DNA of 64,000 nucleotides, taken from positions 372,001 to 436,000 of the forward strand of contig OZ242384.1 of NCBI GenBank assembly GCA_965208965.1, in the 5' to 3' direction. Shown here piece by piece: positions 45,064-53,056 of this stretch. Every line of letters begins with the position of its first letter. Positions within the stretch are counted from its first letter, which is position 1. The position numbers and the translations under genes are program-made. Source of the stretch: Bin5 sp965208965 (lineage in GTDB: Bacteria; Chloroflexota; Anaerolineae; Caldilineales; Caldilineaceae). Below the pieces are notes generated by a model. It saw only the letters and a list, made by a program, of their open reading frames with translations. It made no database searches and was not told the origin of the DNA.

Positions 45064-46188
45064 ATGAACACTCGCTTATTCTTAGCCAAACTGATCGACA
45101 TATTGCTGCCGGTGCTGGCGATGGTGGTCGCGCTGATGGTAGGCGTATTGCTGCTGTTCCTGTTAGGCACCGACCCTTTTGAGGCCTACAGCGCACTGAT
45201 TCGGGGCGCGCTGGGCAACGTAAGCGGCATAACGCAGACCCTGACCAAGGCCACACCACTACTGTTGGTCGGTCTGGGCATTTGCATCGCCTTTCGGGGC
45301 GGCGTGATAAACATCGGTGGTGAGGGGCAGATTGTCGTCGGGGCGCTGGCCGCCACTGCCTTTGGGGTAGGGTTCGGGAATATGCCGGCCCTGATTCTGC
45401 TTCCGCTGACCCTGATTAGCGGCGCGGCAGCCGGGCTCATATGGGGAGGCATTCCTGGTCTGCTGAAGGCGCGCCTGGGCGTCAATGAGATTCTCACCAC
45501 TGTGATGATGAACCAGATCGCCTTGCGTCTGATGAACTTTCTGCTACGCGGGCCGTTGCTGGATCCAGAGCATGTCGCGGCTGGCACGAGCATACCCCAG
45601 AGCGCAGCGCTGCCAGAGTCGATCTGGCTACCCCGGCTGGTGCCGCGCACACTTTTCCACGGCGGCGCCATTCTGGCTGTTCTTCTGGCCCTCGCCGTTT
45701 ACTTCCTACTTTGGCGTACGACGATCGGCTACCGCATCCGAGCGGTGGGCTTGAACCCCCACGCTTCAAGGTATGCGGGCATTCCCGTCGCCAAGTATGT
45801 AACGTTATCACTGGCGCTGAGCGGAATGCTTTGCGGATTGGCCGGCGCAGTGGAGGTTTTGGGCGTACATCATCGTATGCTTGAGGGGCTGAGCGGCGGT
45901 TACGGTTTTAGCGGGATTGTGGCTGCGCTCTTTGGCAAACTGCACCCGTTGGGGGCGATTCCGGCCTCTGCGCTGTTCGGCGCACTGCTGGTTGGCGCGG
46001 ACAAGATGCAGAGGGCGGTGCAGGTTCCGAGTGCACTGGCCATCGCCCTGCAAGGCCTCGTTGTCCTCTTCGTCGTATCAAGCGACCTGTACGTGAGACG
46101 GCGCACGCGTCGCCGGGTTGGCGATGACGGGTCTGCCGGGCCGCCGGCGACGGAAGGCGGTACGCGAGATGCGGTTGCCGAGGCGTGA
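45064..46188 (+). CDS. ABC transporter permease, BMP/nucleoside type (YufP/NupB-like)
   Basis: 374 residues with about nine to ten helices. Diagnostic segments are G-G-V-I-N-I-G-G-E-G-Q and R-A-V-G-L-N-P-H-A-S-R-Y-A-G-I, shared with branched-chain/ribose-type permeases that work with BMP binding proteins. ATG directly behind AAAGG. First gene of a complete importer. Confidence 0.9.
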   Translation: MNTRLFLAKLIDILLPVLAMVVALMVGVLLLFLLGTDPFEAYSALIRGALGNVSGITQTLTKATPLLLVGLGICIAFRGGVINIGGEGQIVVGALAATAFGVGFGNMPALILLPLTLISGAAAGLIWGGIPGLLKARLGVNEILTTVMMNQIALRLMNFLLRGPLLDPEHVAAGTSIPQSAALPESIWLPRLVPRTLFHGGAILAVLLALAVYFLLWRTTIGYRIRAVGLNPHASRYAGIPVAKYVTLSLALSGMLCGLAGAVEVLGVHHRMLEGLSGGYGFSGIVAALFGKLHPLGAIPASALFGALLVGADKMQRAVQVPSALAIALQGLVVLFVVSSDLYVRRRTRRRVGDDGSAGPPATEGGTRDAVAEA

Positions 46189-46315
46189 GGGAAAGACGCG
46201 GAGAGAGCCGTCCCTCCACGCTTACGAGGTGTGAAGTAGACTTGAGAAAGGGCGCCGCGCCACTCGTCCAATATGTGATGAGCAGGCGCCGAATCTATCA
46301 CCGTGAATTGCCGAA

Positions 46316-47248
46316 ATGATGGACGAACTGTTTACGATCGCTACACTTATCGGAATCCTGCATAGCTGCGTGCGTCTGGCAACTCCCTATCTTTTTGCCT
46401 CTTTGGGGGAGACCTTCGGCCAGCGTTCCGGCGTCTTGAATCTGGGCGTGGACGGCATCATGCTGATGGGCGCCTTCTTCGCCTTTTACGCCGTGTTCGA
46501 GGGGCACAATCTGTGGGTGGGCGTGCTGGTTGCAATTGTGGTAGGAATCTTGATGGGGTTGCTGAAAGCATTCGTCAGCGTGACGATGCAGTCGCTGCAA
46601 GGCATCAGCGGCATCGGCCTCTATCTTTTTGGACTCGGATTGAGCAGCCTGCTCTTCAAGACGCTGATCGGTTCGGTGGAGGGAGTAAGCGGCTTCAGAC
46701 AGTTGGCGATACCGCTGCTGTCCGACATTCCGGGACTCGGACACATTCTGTTCAATCATAACGCGTTGGTCTATCTCGCCTATTTGATGGTGCCGGTTTC
46801 CTGGTTTGTAATCAACCGGACGACGTTGGGTCTAAAGATTCGCGCGGTTGGGCACAATCCGGAGGCAGCCGACACCCTGGGAGTAAGTGTCAATGGTGTG
46901 CGCTACACGACTCTGATGATTGGCGGGGCCCTGGCTGCAGTGGCGGGAGCTTCACTCAGCATAGGTCTGCAAAACGTGTTCCAGGAAAATATGACAAACG
47001 GTCTGGGTTTTATTGCGGTTGCCCTGGTCTATTTTGGGAGTTGGCGAACAGTGGGCGTTCTGGGTGGAGCGCTGCTGTTCAGCCTGGTCAACGCCCTTCA
47101 GCTATGGGTCCAGGCGCTGGACATTCCGGTCCCGTCAGAGGTGGCCGTAATGATGCCTTACATTATGACTATTGTTGTGCTCGCATTCACGGCACGGCAG
47201 ATTCAGAAGCCGGCAGCTCTGGCCAGGTCGTACGAACGGGGCGAGTAA
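46316..47248 (+). CDS. ABC transporter permease, BMP/nucleoside type (YufQ/NupC-like)
   Basis: 310 residues, about nine helices. Q-R-S-G-V-L-N-L-G-V-D-G-I-M-L-M-G-A near the N-terminus and R-A-V-G-H-N-P-E-A-A-D-T-L-G-V are the family signatures. An alternative ATG lies one codon downstream. Partner of the permease at 45064. Confidence 0.9.
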   Translation: MMDELFTIATLIGILHSCVRLATPYLFASLGETFGQRSGVLNLGVDGIMLMGAFFAFYAVFEGHNLWVGVLVAIVVGILMGLLKAFVSVTMQSLQGISGIGLYLFGLGLSSLLFKTLIGSVEGVSGFRQLAIPLLSDIPGLGHILFNHNALVYLAYLMVPVSWFVINRTTLGLKIRAVGHNPEAADTLGVSVNGVRYTTLMIGGALAAVAGASLSIGLQNVFQENMTNGLGFIAVALVYFGSWRTVGVLGGALLFSLVNALQLWVQALDIPVPSEVAVMMPYIMTIVVLAFTARQIQKPAALARSYERGE

Positions 47249-47296
47249 GACAGACGACTGAAATGCTATTGACTAAAAGACTCTAAAGAGTGAATC

Positions 47297-48325
47297 ATGC
47301 TAAGACGAATCAGAATAATCACCTTGATTTGCTTGCTGCTTCTCGCTGGCTGCGGAAGATCGAACGACAATGGCGACGGAGATGCGGTCAACGCAGAAGG
47401 CGAGCCCTTTCGCATTGCGATCGTAATGCCTAGCAGCACGACGGATATCGCCTGGAGCCAGTCGATGTTCGATTCGCTGATAGCTGTTCAGACTGAAATG
47501 GGCGGAGAGGACGCGCTGAAGATCGCGTATTCGGAGGGGATGTTCCGAGTGACCGACGCGTCGGCGGCGATTCGAGATTATGCGTCGGAGGGATTCGACC
47601 TGGTGATTGCCCACGGCGCTCAATACGGCAATTCCGTGTTTGAGGTGGCCACCGACTTTACGGAAACCAGTTTCGCCTGGGGCACTTCTTCGGATACAGG
47701 GACAGATAAGGGAATCGAGAATGTATTCGCGTACGGTGCGGTTGCCAACGAGGGCGGATATGTGAATGGTGTTGTTGCAGCGATGCTTTCGCAGAATGAT
47801 GTTATCGGTGTTATCGGGCCGGTGGCCGGCGACGCCAAACTTTACATTGACGGTTTCGTGAAGGGCGTTAAAGATGTCAAACCGGACGCACAGGTAAACA
47901 TAAGCTATACAGGCTCATTCAGCGACACGACGCTGGCAGCTGAGGCTGCCCATGTGCATATTCAGGCCGGCGCCGACGTATTGACGGGGTCGGCGCAGCA
48001 GGTGGTCGGGGCGATCGGCGTCGCCAGTGAGAACGATGTCGCATGGCTGGGAACGCAGAGCGATCAGATTTCCCTGGGCCCGGATGTCGTCGTTACCAAT
48101 CAGATATACAATTGGGCCAACGTCGTAACTGATATGATCTCCAAGATTGAGAAAGGGGAACTGGGCGGCACGGCATACAGTCTTACGTTTGCCAACGACG
48201 GGTTACGACTGGAATTCAACGAAAACATTGAGATTGCCGACGAAGTCAAGGAGGCGGCCCGCACCGCGATCGAGGATATCAAGAGCGGAGACGTCGACCC
48301 GGTATTGATGGAAGAAGACAAGTGA
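47297..48325 (+). CDS. BMP-family substrate-binding lipoprotein
   Basis: 342 residues. Signal peptide L-R-R-I-R-I-I-T-L with lipobox L-A-G-C. BMP/PnrA-type pattern: F-R-I-A-I-V-M-P, I-A-W-S-Q-S-M, V-I-G-P-V-A-G-D-A-K and W-L-G-T-Q-S-D-Q. These proteins bind purine nucleosides or similar ligands. It sits between the permeases and the ATPase gene, an unusual gene order for the family. Confidence 0.9.
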   Translation: MLRRIRIITLICLLLLAGCGRSNDNGDGDAVNAEGEPFRIAIVMPSSTTDIAWSQSMFDSLIAVQTEMGGEDALKIAYSEGMFRVTDASAAIRDYASEGFDLVIAHGAQYGNSVFEVATDFTETSFAWGTSSDTGTDKGIENVFAYGAVANEGGYVNGVVAAMLSQNDVIGVIGPVAGDAKLYIDGFVKGVKDVKPDAQVNISYTGSFSDTTLAAEAAHVHIQAGADVLTGSAQQVVGAIGVASENDVAWLGTQSDQISLGPDVVVTNQIYNWANVVTDMISKIEKGELGGTAYSLTFANDGLRLEFNENIEIADEVKEAARTAIEDIKSGDVDPVLMEEDK

Positions 48326-48376
48326 AAGAAAGGCAGCTCTTTGCCGAAGAGTTCTTTGAAGTAAGGATACTTTCAC

Positions 48377-49987
48377 ATGGGCAGCGGCCTTCATAAGTTT
48401 GAAGATCAAATTGTCTACGGGATTGCCAGCCCCACGGGGGGCCATCGCGCGGTAAACTTCCGCTTAAACGCGCCTTATGTGCAGATGTACGGAATCGTCA
48501 AGCGGTTTCCGGGCGTACTGGCCTGCGATCACGTGGATTTTGACGTACGCCGGGGTGAGGTGCATGCGTTGTTGGGGGAGAACGGCGCTGGCAAATCCAC
48601 ACTGATGAGGATTCTGTACGGTCTCTATCAGCCTGAAGAGGGGCGGATCCTGCGCGACGGCGCCGAAGTGACGATCCATTCGCCTACTGACGCGATCCGA
48701 CAGGGCATCGGGATGATCCATCAACACTTTATGCTGGTGGATACGCTCACTGTCACTGAGAATGTAGCATTGGGCCTGAAGTCCAGCAGGGAGCCACTTC
48801 TCGATCTGGGCAGGGTAGAGGCGGGTATCCGCGAGTTAAGCGAGGCGTACGGCCTTCAGATCGACCCGAGAGCGCCGGTCTGGACACTTTCGGTAGGTGA
48901 ACGGCAGCGGGTTGAGATCATGAAAGCCCTGTACCGGGGGGCGGCCATGTTGATTCTGGATGAACCGACCGCCGTTCTGACTCCCCAGGAGGTCGAGGAG
49001 CTTTTTGTCACCTTGGGTTACATGAAAGAAAACGGATACAGCCTCGTTTTGATCAGCCATAAGCTTCAGGAAGTCCTGGCCATCAGCGATCGAATCACGG
49101 TACTGCGAGAAGGACGCCTTGTCGGGACGGTTCCCACCGAAGAGATGACCCGTCACGAGTTGGCGCGCATGATGGTAGGGCGCGACGTCATGCTCGAGAG
49201 GACTCGAGAAGATGAGATTGATGTGGGCGATGTAAAGCTGCGTCTGGAGGATGTCAGGGCGCACGATGTCACGGGACAACCGGCGCTTCGCGGCGTATCC
49301 CTTTCAGTTCAGTCGGGCGAGATTCTGGGTGTGGCAGGCATCAGCGGTAATGGGCAGAGGGAGCTTGCCGAAGTCATTGCCGGTTTGCGCCCGATAAGCG
49401 GTGGAACTGTTGAGATGGATGGCATGCCGATTACCGAGTGGACTACCGCGCGCCGTACAGAGAACGGGCTGGCATACATACCGGAAGAGAGGATGCACGA
49501 CGGGATCGTGCGCGATTTTGCTGTATCAGAGAATCTTGTGCTGCAAGAGCATACAAGTGATAAGTTCAGCAACGGCATCTTTTTGGCTTTTGATTATATT
49601 GCTCGATACAGCCGGCAGATGATCCAGGACTTCTATATCAAAACGCCCGATATACGCACGATGACCAGGAATCTATCGGGAGGCAACATCCAACGATTGA
49701 TCCTGGCACGGGAACTCTCCCGGCGGCCAAAAGTTCTGGTTGCCGCCCAACCCACACGCGGGATTGACATAGGCGCGATCGAGTACATTTATCAGCAGCT
49801 GCTGGAGCAAAGGGACACAGGTATGGCAACGCTTCTCATTTCGGAAGATCTGGATGAGTTGCTGGCTCTGTGCGACAGGATTGCTGTTATATTCGAAGGG
49901 CAGATAATGGATATTCTGGACCGAAACGAAACAACCGCCGAAGAGTTGGGGCTGCTGATGGCCGGTGTACATCCGGAAAAGCAGTAG
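48377..49987 (+). CDS. ABC transporter ATPase with two nucleotide-binding domains (YufO/NupA-like)
   Basis: 536 residues. The first domain is intact: Walker A G-E-N-G-A-G-K-S-T, signature L-S-V-G-E-R-Q-R and Walker B A-M-L-I-L-D-E-P. The second has a degenerate Walker A (G-I-S-G-N-G-Q-R-E) but an intact signature L-S-G-G-N-I-Q-R, as is usual in this family. The ATG at 48377 follows AAGGA; about 35 residues precede the conserved start and an internal ATG exists. Last gene of the importer, followed by a strong terminator. Confidence 0.92.
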   Translation: MGSGLHKFEDQIVYGIASPTGGHRAVNFRLNAPYVQMYGIVKRFPGVLACDHVDFDVRRGEVHALLGENGAGKSTLMRILYGLYQPEEGRILRDGAEVTIHSPTDAIRQGIGMIHQHFMLVDTLTVTENVALGLKSSREPLLDLGRVEAGIRELSEAYGLQIDPRAPVWTLSVGERQRVEIMKALYRGAAMLILDEPTAVLTPQEVEELFVTLGYMKENGYSLVLISHKLQEVLAISDRITVLREGRLVGTVPTEEMTRHELARMMVGRDVMLERTREDEIDVGDVKLRLEDVRAHDVTGQPALRGVSLSVQSGEILGVAGISGNGQRELAEVIAGLRPISGGTVEMDGMPITEWTTARRTENGLAYIPEERMHDGIVRDFAVSENLVLQEHTSDKFSNGIFLAFDYIARYSRQMIQDFYIKTPDIRTMTRNLSGGNIQRLILARELSRRPKVLVAAQPTRGIDIGAIEYIYQQLLEQRDTGMATLLISEDLDELLALCDRIAVIFEGQIMDILDRNETTAEELGLLMAGVHPEKQ

Positions 49988-50001
49988 GGAGTGAAGGAGG
50001 G

Positions 50002-50034
50002 AAAAAAGCCCCGCCAGCTGGCGGGGCTTTTTTT
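50002..50034. terminator. strong bidirectional Rho-independent terminator
   Basis: A perfect 8-bp GC stem (50008-50015 with 50020-50027) around a four-base loop is extended by A/T runs on both sides, so a T-run follows the stem on either strand. It ends the BMP importer operon on the plus strand and the tRNA-Thr transcript on the minus strand. Confidence 0.92.
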
Positions 50035-50035
50035 G

Positions 50036-50108
50036 AGCCGTTGGTCGGACTCGAACCGACGACCTACGCTTTACGAGAGCGTCGCTCTACCGACTGAGCT
50101 ACAACGGC
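50036..50108 (-). tRNA. tRNA-Thr, anticodon CGT
   Basis: A full cloverleaf: 7-bp acceptor (GCCGTTG/CAACGGC), D-arm GCTC/GAGC, anticodon stem ACGCT/AGCGT with loop CTCGTAA, and T-arm GTCGG-TTCGAGT-CCGAC. The anticodon CGT reads ACG. The discriminator base is T and no CCA is encoded. Confidence 0.95.
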
Positions 50109-50121
50109 AAACCGTCTCCAC

Positions 50122-50151
50122 ACTATATCGTATCGTCCATCAGAGGGGCAA
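50122..50151 (-). promoter_or_regulatory. promoter of tRNA-Thr
   Basis: Minus-strand TTGCCC (50146-50151), an 18-base spacer and TATAGT (50122-50127). The start would lie about seven bases before the mature 5' end. Confidence 0.5.
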
Positions 50152-50177
50152 ATCTTGCGGCAGGGGCATTCCGACCT

Positions 50178-50738
50178 TCATTGCACACGTGTAACGTAGC
50201 GACCATCGCGTGTGTCGATGCGAACCGTGTCGCCTTCCTTGACAAACATGGGCACGTTCAGCCGAAAGCCGGTCTCCACTTCCACTTCTTTGGTCGGACT
50301 ATTTGCAGTATCCCCGGCAACAGCCATTTCTGCCCAGACAACGTCAAGATCGATTGTGGTGGGCAGGTTGACACTGATCGGCTCGCCTTCGAATGATTCC
50401 AGTTCCACGACGGTATTGTCTTTCAGGAACTGAACGACTCCTTCCAGTGCATCCTTAGCCAAAGCGACCTGTTCGAAAGTCTCGGTATCCATGAAATGGA
50501 ACAGGTCGCCATCCGTATACAGGTACTCGACATCGCGTGAATCGAGACGAATGTCATCGACGCGCGCGCCGCTGTTATAGGTCTTTTCGATGGTAGCGCC
50601 CGAGCGGAGGTTGCGTACTTTGAGCCGGATGGTTGCACCGCCGCGCGCCATTTTGATGTGCTGGTAATCAAGCACCCGCCACAGCTGACTGTCTTCTTCG
50701 AAGATGTTGCCCCTGCGTAACTGCTGAACTTCAGCCAT
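50178..50738 (-). CDS. efp: elongation factor P
   Basis: 186 residues, full length, with three beta-barrel domains. It helps the ribosome through polyproline stretches. The modified tip of domain I reads K-M-A-R-G-G-A, with Arg32 where E. coli has a modified Lys34. The domain III end V-P-M-F-V-K-E-G-D-T-V-R-I-D-T-R is typical. ATG start; its own consensus promoter lies at 50786-50814. Confidence 0.96.
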   Translation of the reverse strand: MAEVQQLRRGNIFEEDSQLWRVLDYQHIKMARGGATIRLKVRNLRSGATIEKTYNSGARVDDIRLDSRDVEYLYTDGDLFHFMDTETFEQVALAKDALEGVVQFLKDNTVVELESFEGEPISVNLPTTIDLDVVWAEMAVAGDTANSPTKEVEVETGFRLNVPMFVKEGDTVRIDTRDGRYVTRVQ

Positions 50739-50785
50739 CTCTTTTTCTTTCCCGTTTCGATGAAATCAGTACAGAATCGCGACCG

Positions 50786-50814
50786 ATTATAGAAGAGATA
50801 ATCAGGGGTGTCAA
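50786..50814 (-). promoter_or_regulatory. consensus sigma70 promoter of efp
   Basis: Exact TTGACA (50809-50814), a 17-base spacer and exact TATAAT (50786-50791) on the minus strand. The leader would be about 40 bases. It shows that efp is transcribed apart from ruvA. Confidence 0.9.
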
Positions 50815-50887
50815 AACCACGAGTGTTGCGCGGCGGCTGCAAAAGTTCTGACAGACGCACGCCACCGCCGGGACAGATGGGAAAAAG

Positions 50888-51478
50888 CTATTCGCCGAAC
50901 TGAACCAGCGCCTCTCTCAGCCGGTCTTCGACACTGGTGACATCGGCAGGGATCTGCTGAAGGGCACGCTGCGCTTCGACGACACTGTATCCCAAGCCCG
51001 TAAGCGCTTCCATCACCTCTGCGTCGGCATCGAGCGCGATGGCGAGTCCGGCCAGTTCTCCCTCTGCCGGTTCCAGTTTGTCCTTGAGCTCGACAACCAC
51101 TTTCTCGGCTGTGCGCTTGCCGATGCCCGGTACACGCGCGACGACGCCCGGTTCCTCGTTGGCCACGGCAAGGCGCAGCGCGTCGGGTGTCAAAGTGCTC
51201 AGCGCAGCGAGGGCGACCTTCGGACCGACGCCGGATACCCCCAGAAGCAGTTCAAAAACGACGAGCTCGTCGAGTTCTTCAAAGCCATACAGACTCAGGT
51301 CGTTCTCTCTCACCTGCAGATAGGTATACAGAGAAAGATTGTCTCCGACCTGGAAGCGTACGGAGGTCGCTTCCGGGGTAAAGACGCGGAGACCGATGCC
51401 GGCGACTGCATGGCCTACTTCGATGATCAGAAAGTTGGCGCCCGCCGCCGTAACAGTACCGCGAACCTGGCGAATCAT
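50888..51478 (-). CDS. ruvA: Holliday junction DNA helicase subunit RuvA
   Basis: 196 residues from the ATG at 51478 (M-I-R-Q-V-R-G-T-V). Domain II helix-hairpin-helix motifs V-S-G-V-G-P-K-V-A and V-P-G-I-G-K-R-T-A-E bind junction DNA; the C-terminal domain III would contact RuvB. RuvA tetramers clamp the Holliday junction for branch migration. ruvC lies just upstream; ruvB is not in the window. Confidence 0.95.
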   Translation of the reverse strand: MIRQVRGTVTAAGANFLIIEVGHAVAGIGLRVFTPEATSVRFQVGDNLSLYTYLQVRENDLSLYGFEELDELVVFELLLGVSGVGPKVALAALSTLTPDALRLAVANEEPGVVARVPGIGKRTAEKVVVELKDKLEPAEGELAGLAIALDADAEVMEALTGLGYSVVEAQRALQQIPADVTSVEDRLREALVQFGE

Positions 51479-51518
51479 GTTTTGTCCTCTTGCGGAATAG
51501 GTGGTCTGCTGCGGCCGG

Positions 51519-52064
51519 TTATGCGTCAGCGACAAGCGCGTGGAATCGTCCCGATTGCAGATGACAGAGGGCAATGGCTACGCCGTCGGCCGCGTCGTCC
51601 GGGTGGGGCGCTTCCTCCAGATCAAGTAGATGGCGAACCATAGCCTGCATCTGATATTTGTCGGCGTTGCCGTAGCCAGTGAGCGCCTGTTTGATAGTCG
51701 CCGGCGTATATTCGGTCAGGGGCAGATCGGCAAGGGCAGCCGCCAGCAGAGCTGCACCGCGGGCCTGGCCGACAGTGATGGCAGTCGTTACATTTCGCCC
51801 AAAGAAAAGCTCTTCAACGGCGACTTCATGCGGCTGGAAATTACGAATGATCTCCTGGATGTCCAGGAAAATCTTGCGCAGACGCAGGTGCATCGGCTGC
51901 CTTGGTGAAGTTTGGATCACTCCACAGGTCAGCAGCTCATAGTCGCCGGTAACGGTTTCGATGACGACTCCGTAACCGGTTGAAGCGGTACCCGGGTCGA
52001 TTCCGAGGACGCACCACTCGCGGTCGGGTTCGCCCATATCGCGGCTTGCGCTGCGCGCTGTCAT
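51519..52064 (-). CDS. ruvC: Holliday junction resolvase RuvC
   Basis: 181 residues. Four catalytic acidic residues are visible: Asp in V-L-G-I-D-P-G-T, Glu in A-V-E-E-L-F-F-G-R-N, and the two Asp of H-P-D-D-A-A-D-G-V-A. It cuts Holliday junctions symmetrically after RuvAB action. A start at the later Met (position 10) is also possible. Confidence 0.96.
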   Translation of the reverse strand: MTARSASRDMGEPDREWCVLGIDPGTASTGYGVVIETVTGDYELLTCGVIQTSPRQPMHLRLRKIFLDIQEIIRNFQPHEVAVEELFFGRNVTTAITVGQARGAALLAAALADLPLTEYTPATIKQALTGYGNADKYQMQAMVRHLLDLEEAPHPDDAADGVAIALCHLQSGRFHALVADA

Positions 52065-52140
52065 GTAGGTGCTGCCAAATGAGTTTCCGCGGCCAATGTC
52101 GGTTGGTGTGGGAGACGCGTCTCTTTGCCCGCCACAGTCA

Positions 52141-52168
52141 TGTTGTCTGAGCTATGTTGTCTGAGCTA
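52141..52168. repeat. two-copy 14-base tandem repeat at the yebC stop codon
   Basis: Two exact copies of a 14-base unit (52141-52154 and 52155-52168); the second contains the yebC stop codon. Probably a recent slippage duplication that leaves the protein intact. Confidence 0.85.
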
Positions 52169-52936
52169 TGCGACTTGAGCAACCAGCTCGTCGGTCAGTT
52201 CAAGATTGTGATGGACCCTATTGACATCGTCAAGCTCTTCAAGGGATTCGAGCAGTTGCAGGACGCTCAGACCGTCGCGTGTATCAAGAGAGAGCGTCTG
52301 ATTGGGCTGTTTGATCAACTCCGAAGCATTCGGCTGGATACCGGCTTTACGCAGAGTTTTGTCCACCTGTGCGAGATCGGTCCTTTCGGTGTAGATTTCG
52401 ACGGCATCGTCGCTAACTTCGACGTCTTCGGCGCCCGCATCCAGAGCCTCCATAAAGATCTCCTCGGCGTCCAGTTCAACAGGGTTGCCGTCGCCGTCCT
52501 GGAGGTGTATCGCCACATAGCCTTTGGTCGTAAACTGCCAGGCCACGGAGCCCGGCTCGCTAAGGTTTCCATTTGCGCGCGTGAAACAGCGCCGCACTTC
52601 GGCGATGGTGCGGTTGCGGTTATCGGTCAGACATTCAAGCAGAACGGCGATGCCGTGCGGCGTGTAGCCTTCGTAGAGGATTTCCTCGATATCGGCGGCA
52701 TCTTTGTCCAGGCCTGCACCGCGGCGTATAGCCGACTCGATGCGGTCCTTGGGCATATTCTCGGCGCGCGCTTTTTCTATAGCGAGCCGCAGGCGCACAT
52801 TGGCGTCACTGTCCGGACCGCCTTCGCGGGCGGCAACCTGAAGTTCACGAGCAAGCTTGGTAAACAGCTTGCCGCGGGCGTTGTCATTGGCGCCCTTTTT
52901 TCGCTTGATCGTAGACCATTTGGAATGACCAGACAT
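52166..52936 (-). CDS. yebC: YebC/PmpR-family protein
   Basis: 256 residues from the ATG at 52936, after GGAGC. Starts with the hallmark M-S-G-H-S-K-W-S-T-I-K-R-K-K and keeps L-A-I-E-K-A-R-A-E-N-M-P and Y-E-G-Y-T-P-H-G-I-A. The family includes DNA-binding regulators and ribosome-stall relief factors. It is next to ruvC, its usual neighbour. Confidence 0.95.
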   Translation of the reverse strand: MSGHSKWSTIKRKKGANDNARGKLFTKLARELQVAAREGGPDSDANVRLRLAIEKARAENMPKDRIESAIRRGAGLDKDAADIEEILYEGYTPHGIAVLLECLTDNRNRTIAEVRRCFTRANGNLSEPGSVAWQFTTKGYVAIHLQDGDGNPVELDAEEIFMEALDAGAEDVEVSDDAVEIYTERTDLAQVDKTLRKAGIQPNASELIKQPNQTLSLDTRDGLSVLQLLESLEELDDVNRVHHNLELTDELVAQVA

Positions 52937-53056
52937 TTTTGCTCCTATTCTGATCCTATTCTTATTTGCATCGAGAACGGAATCCAACTGTACGGGAATC
53001 GAGAGGATGGCGTCTTCACTTCCCAATTCAGCAAACCGTGCCCAAGATCCCTTGTA

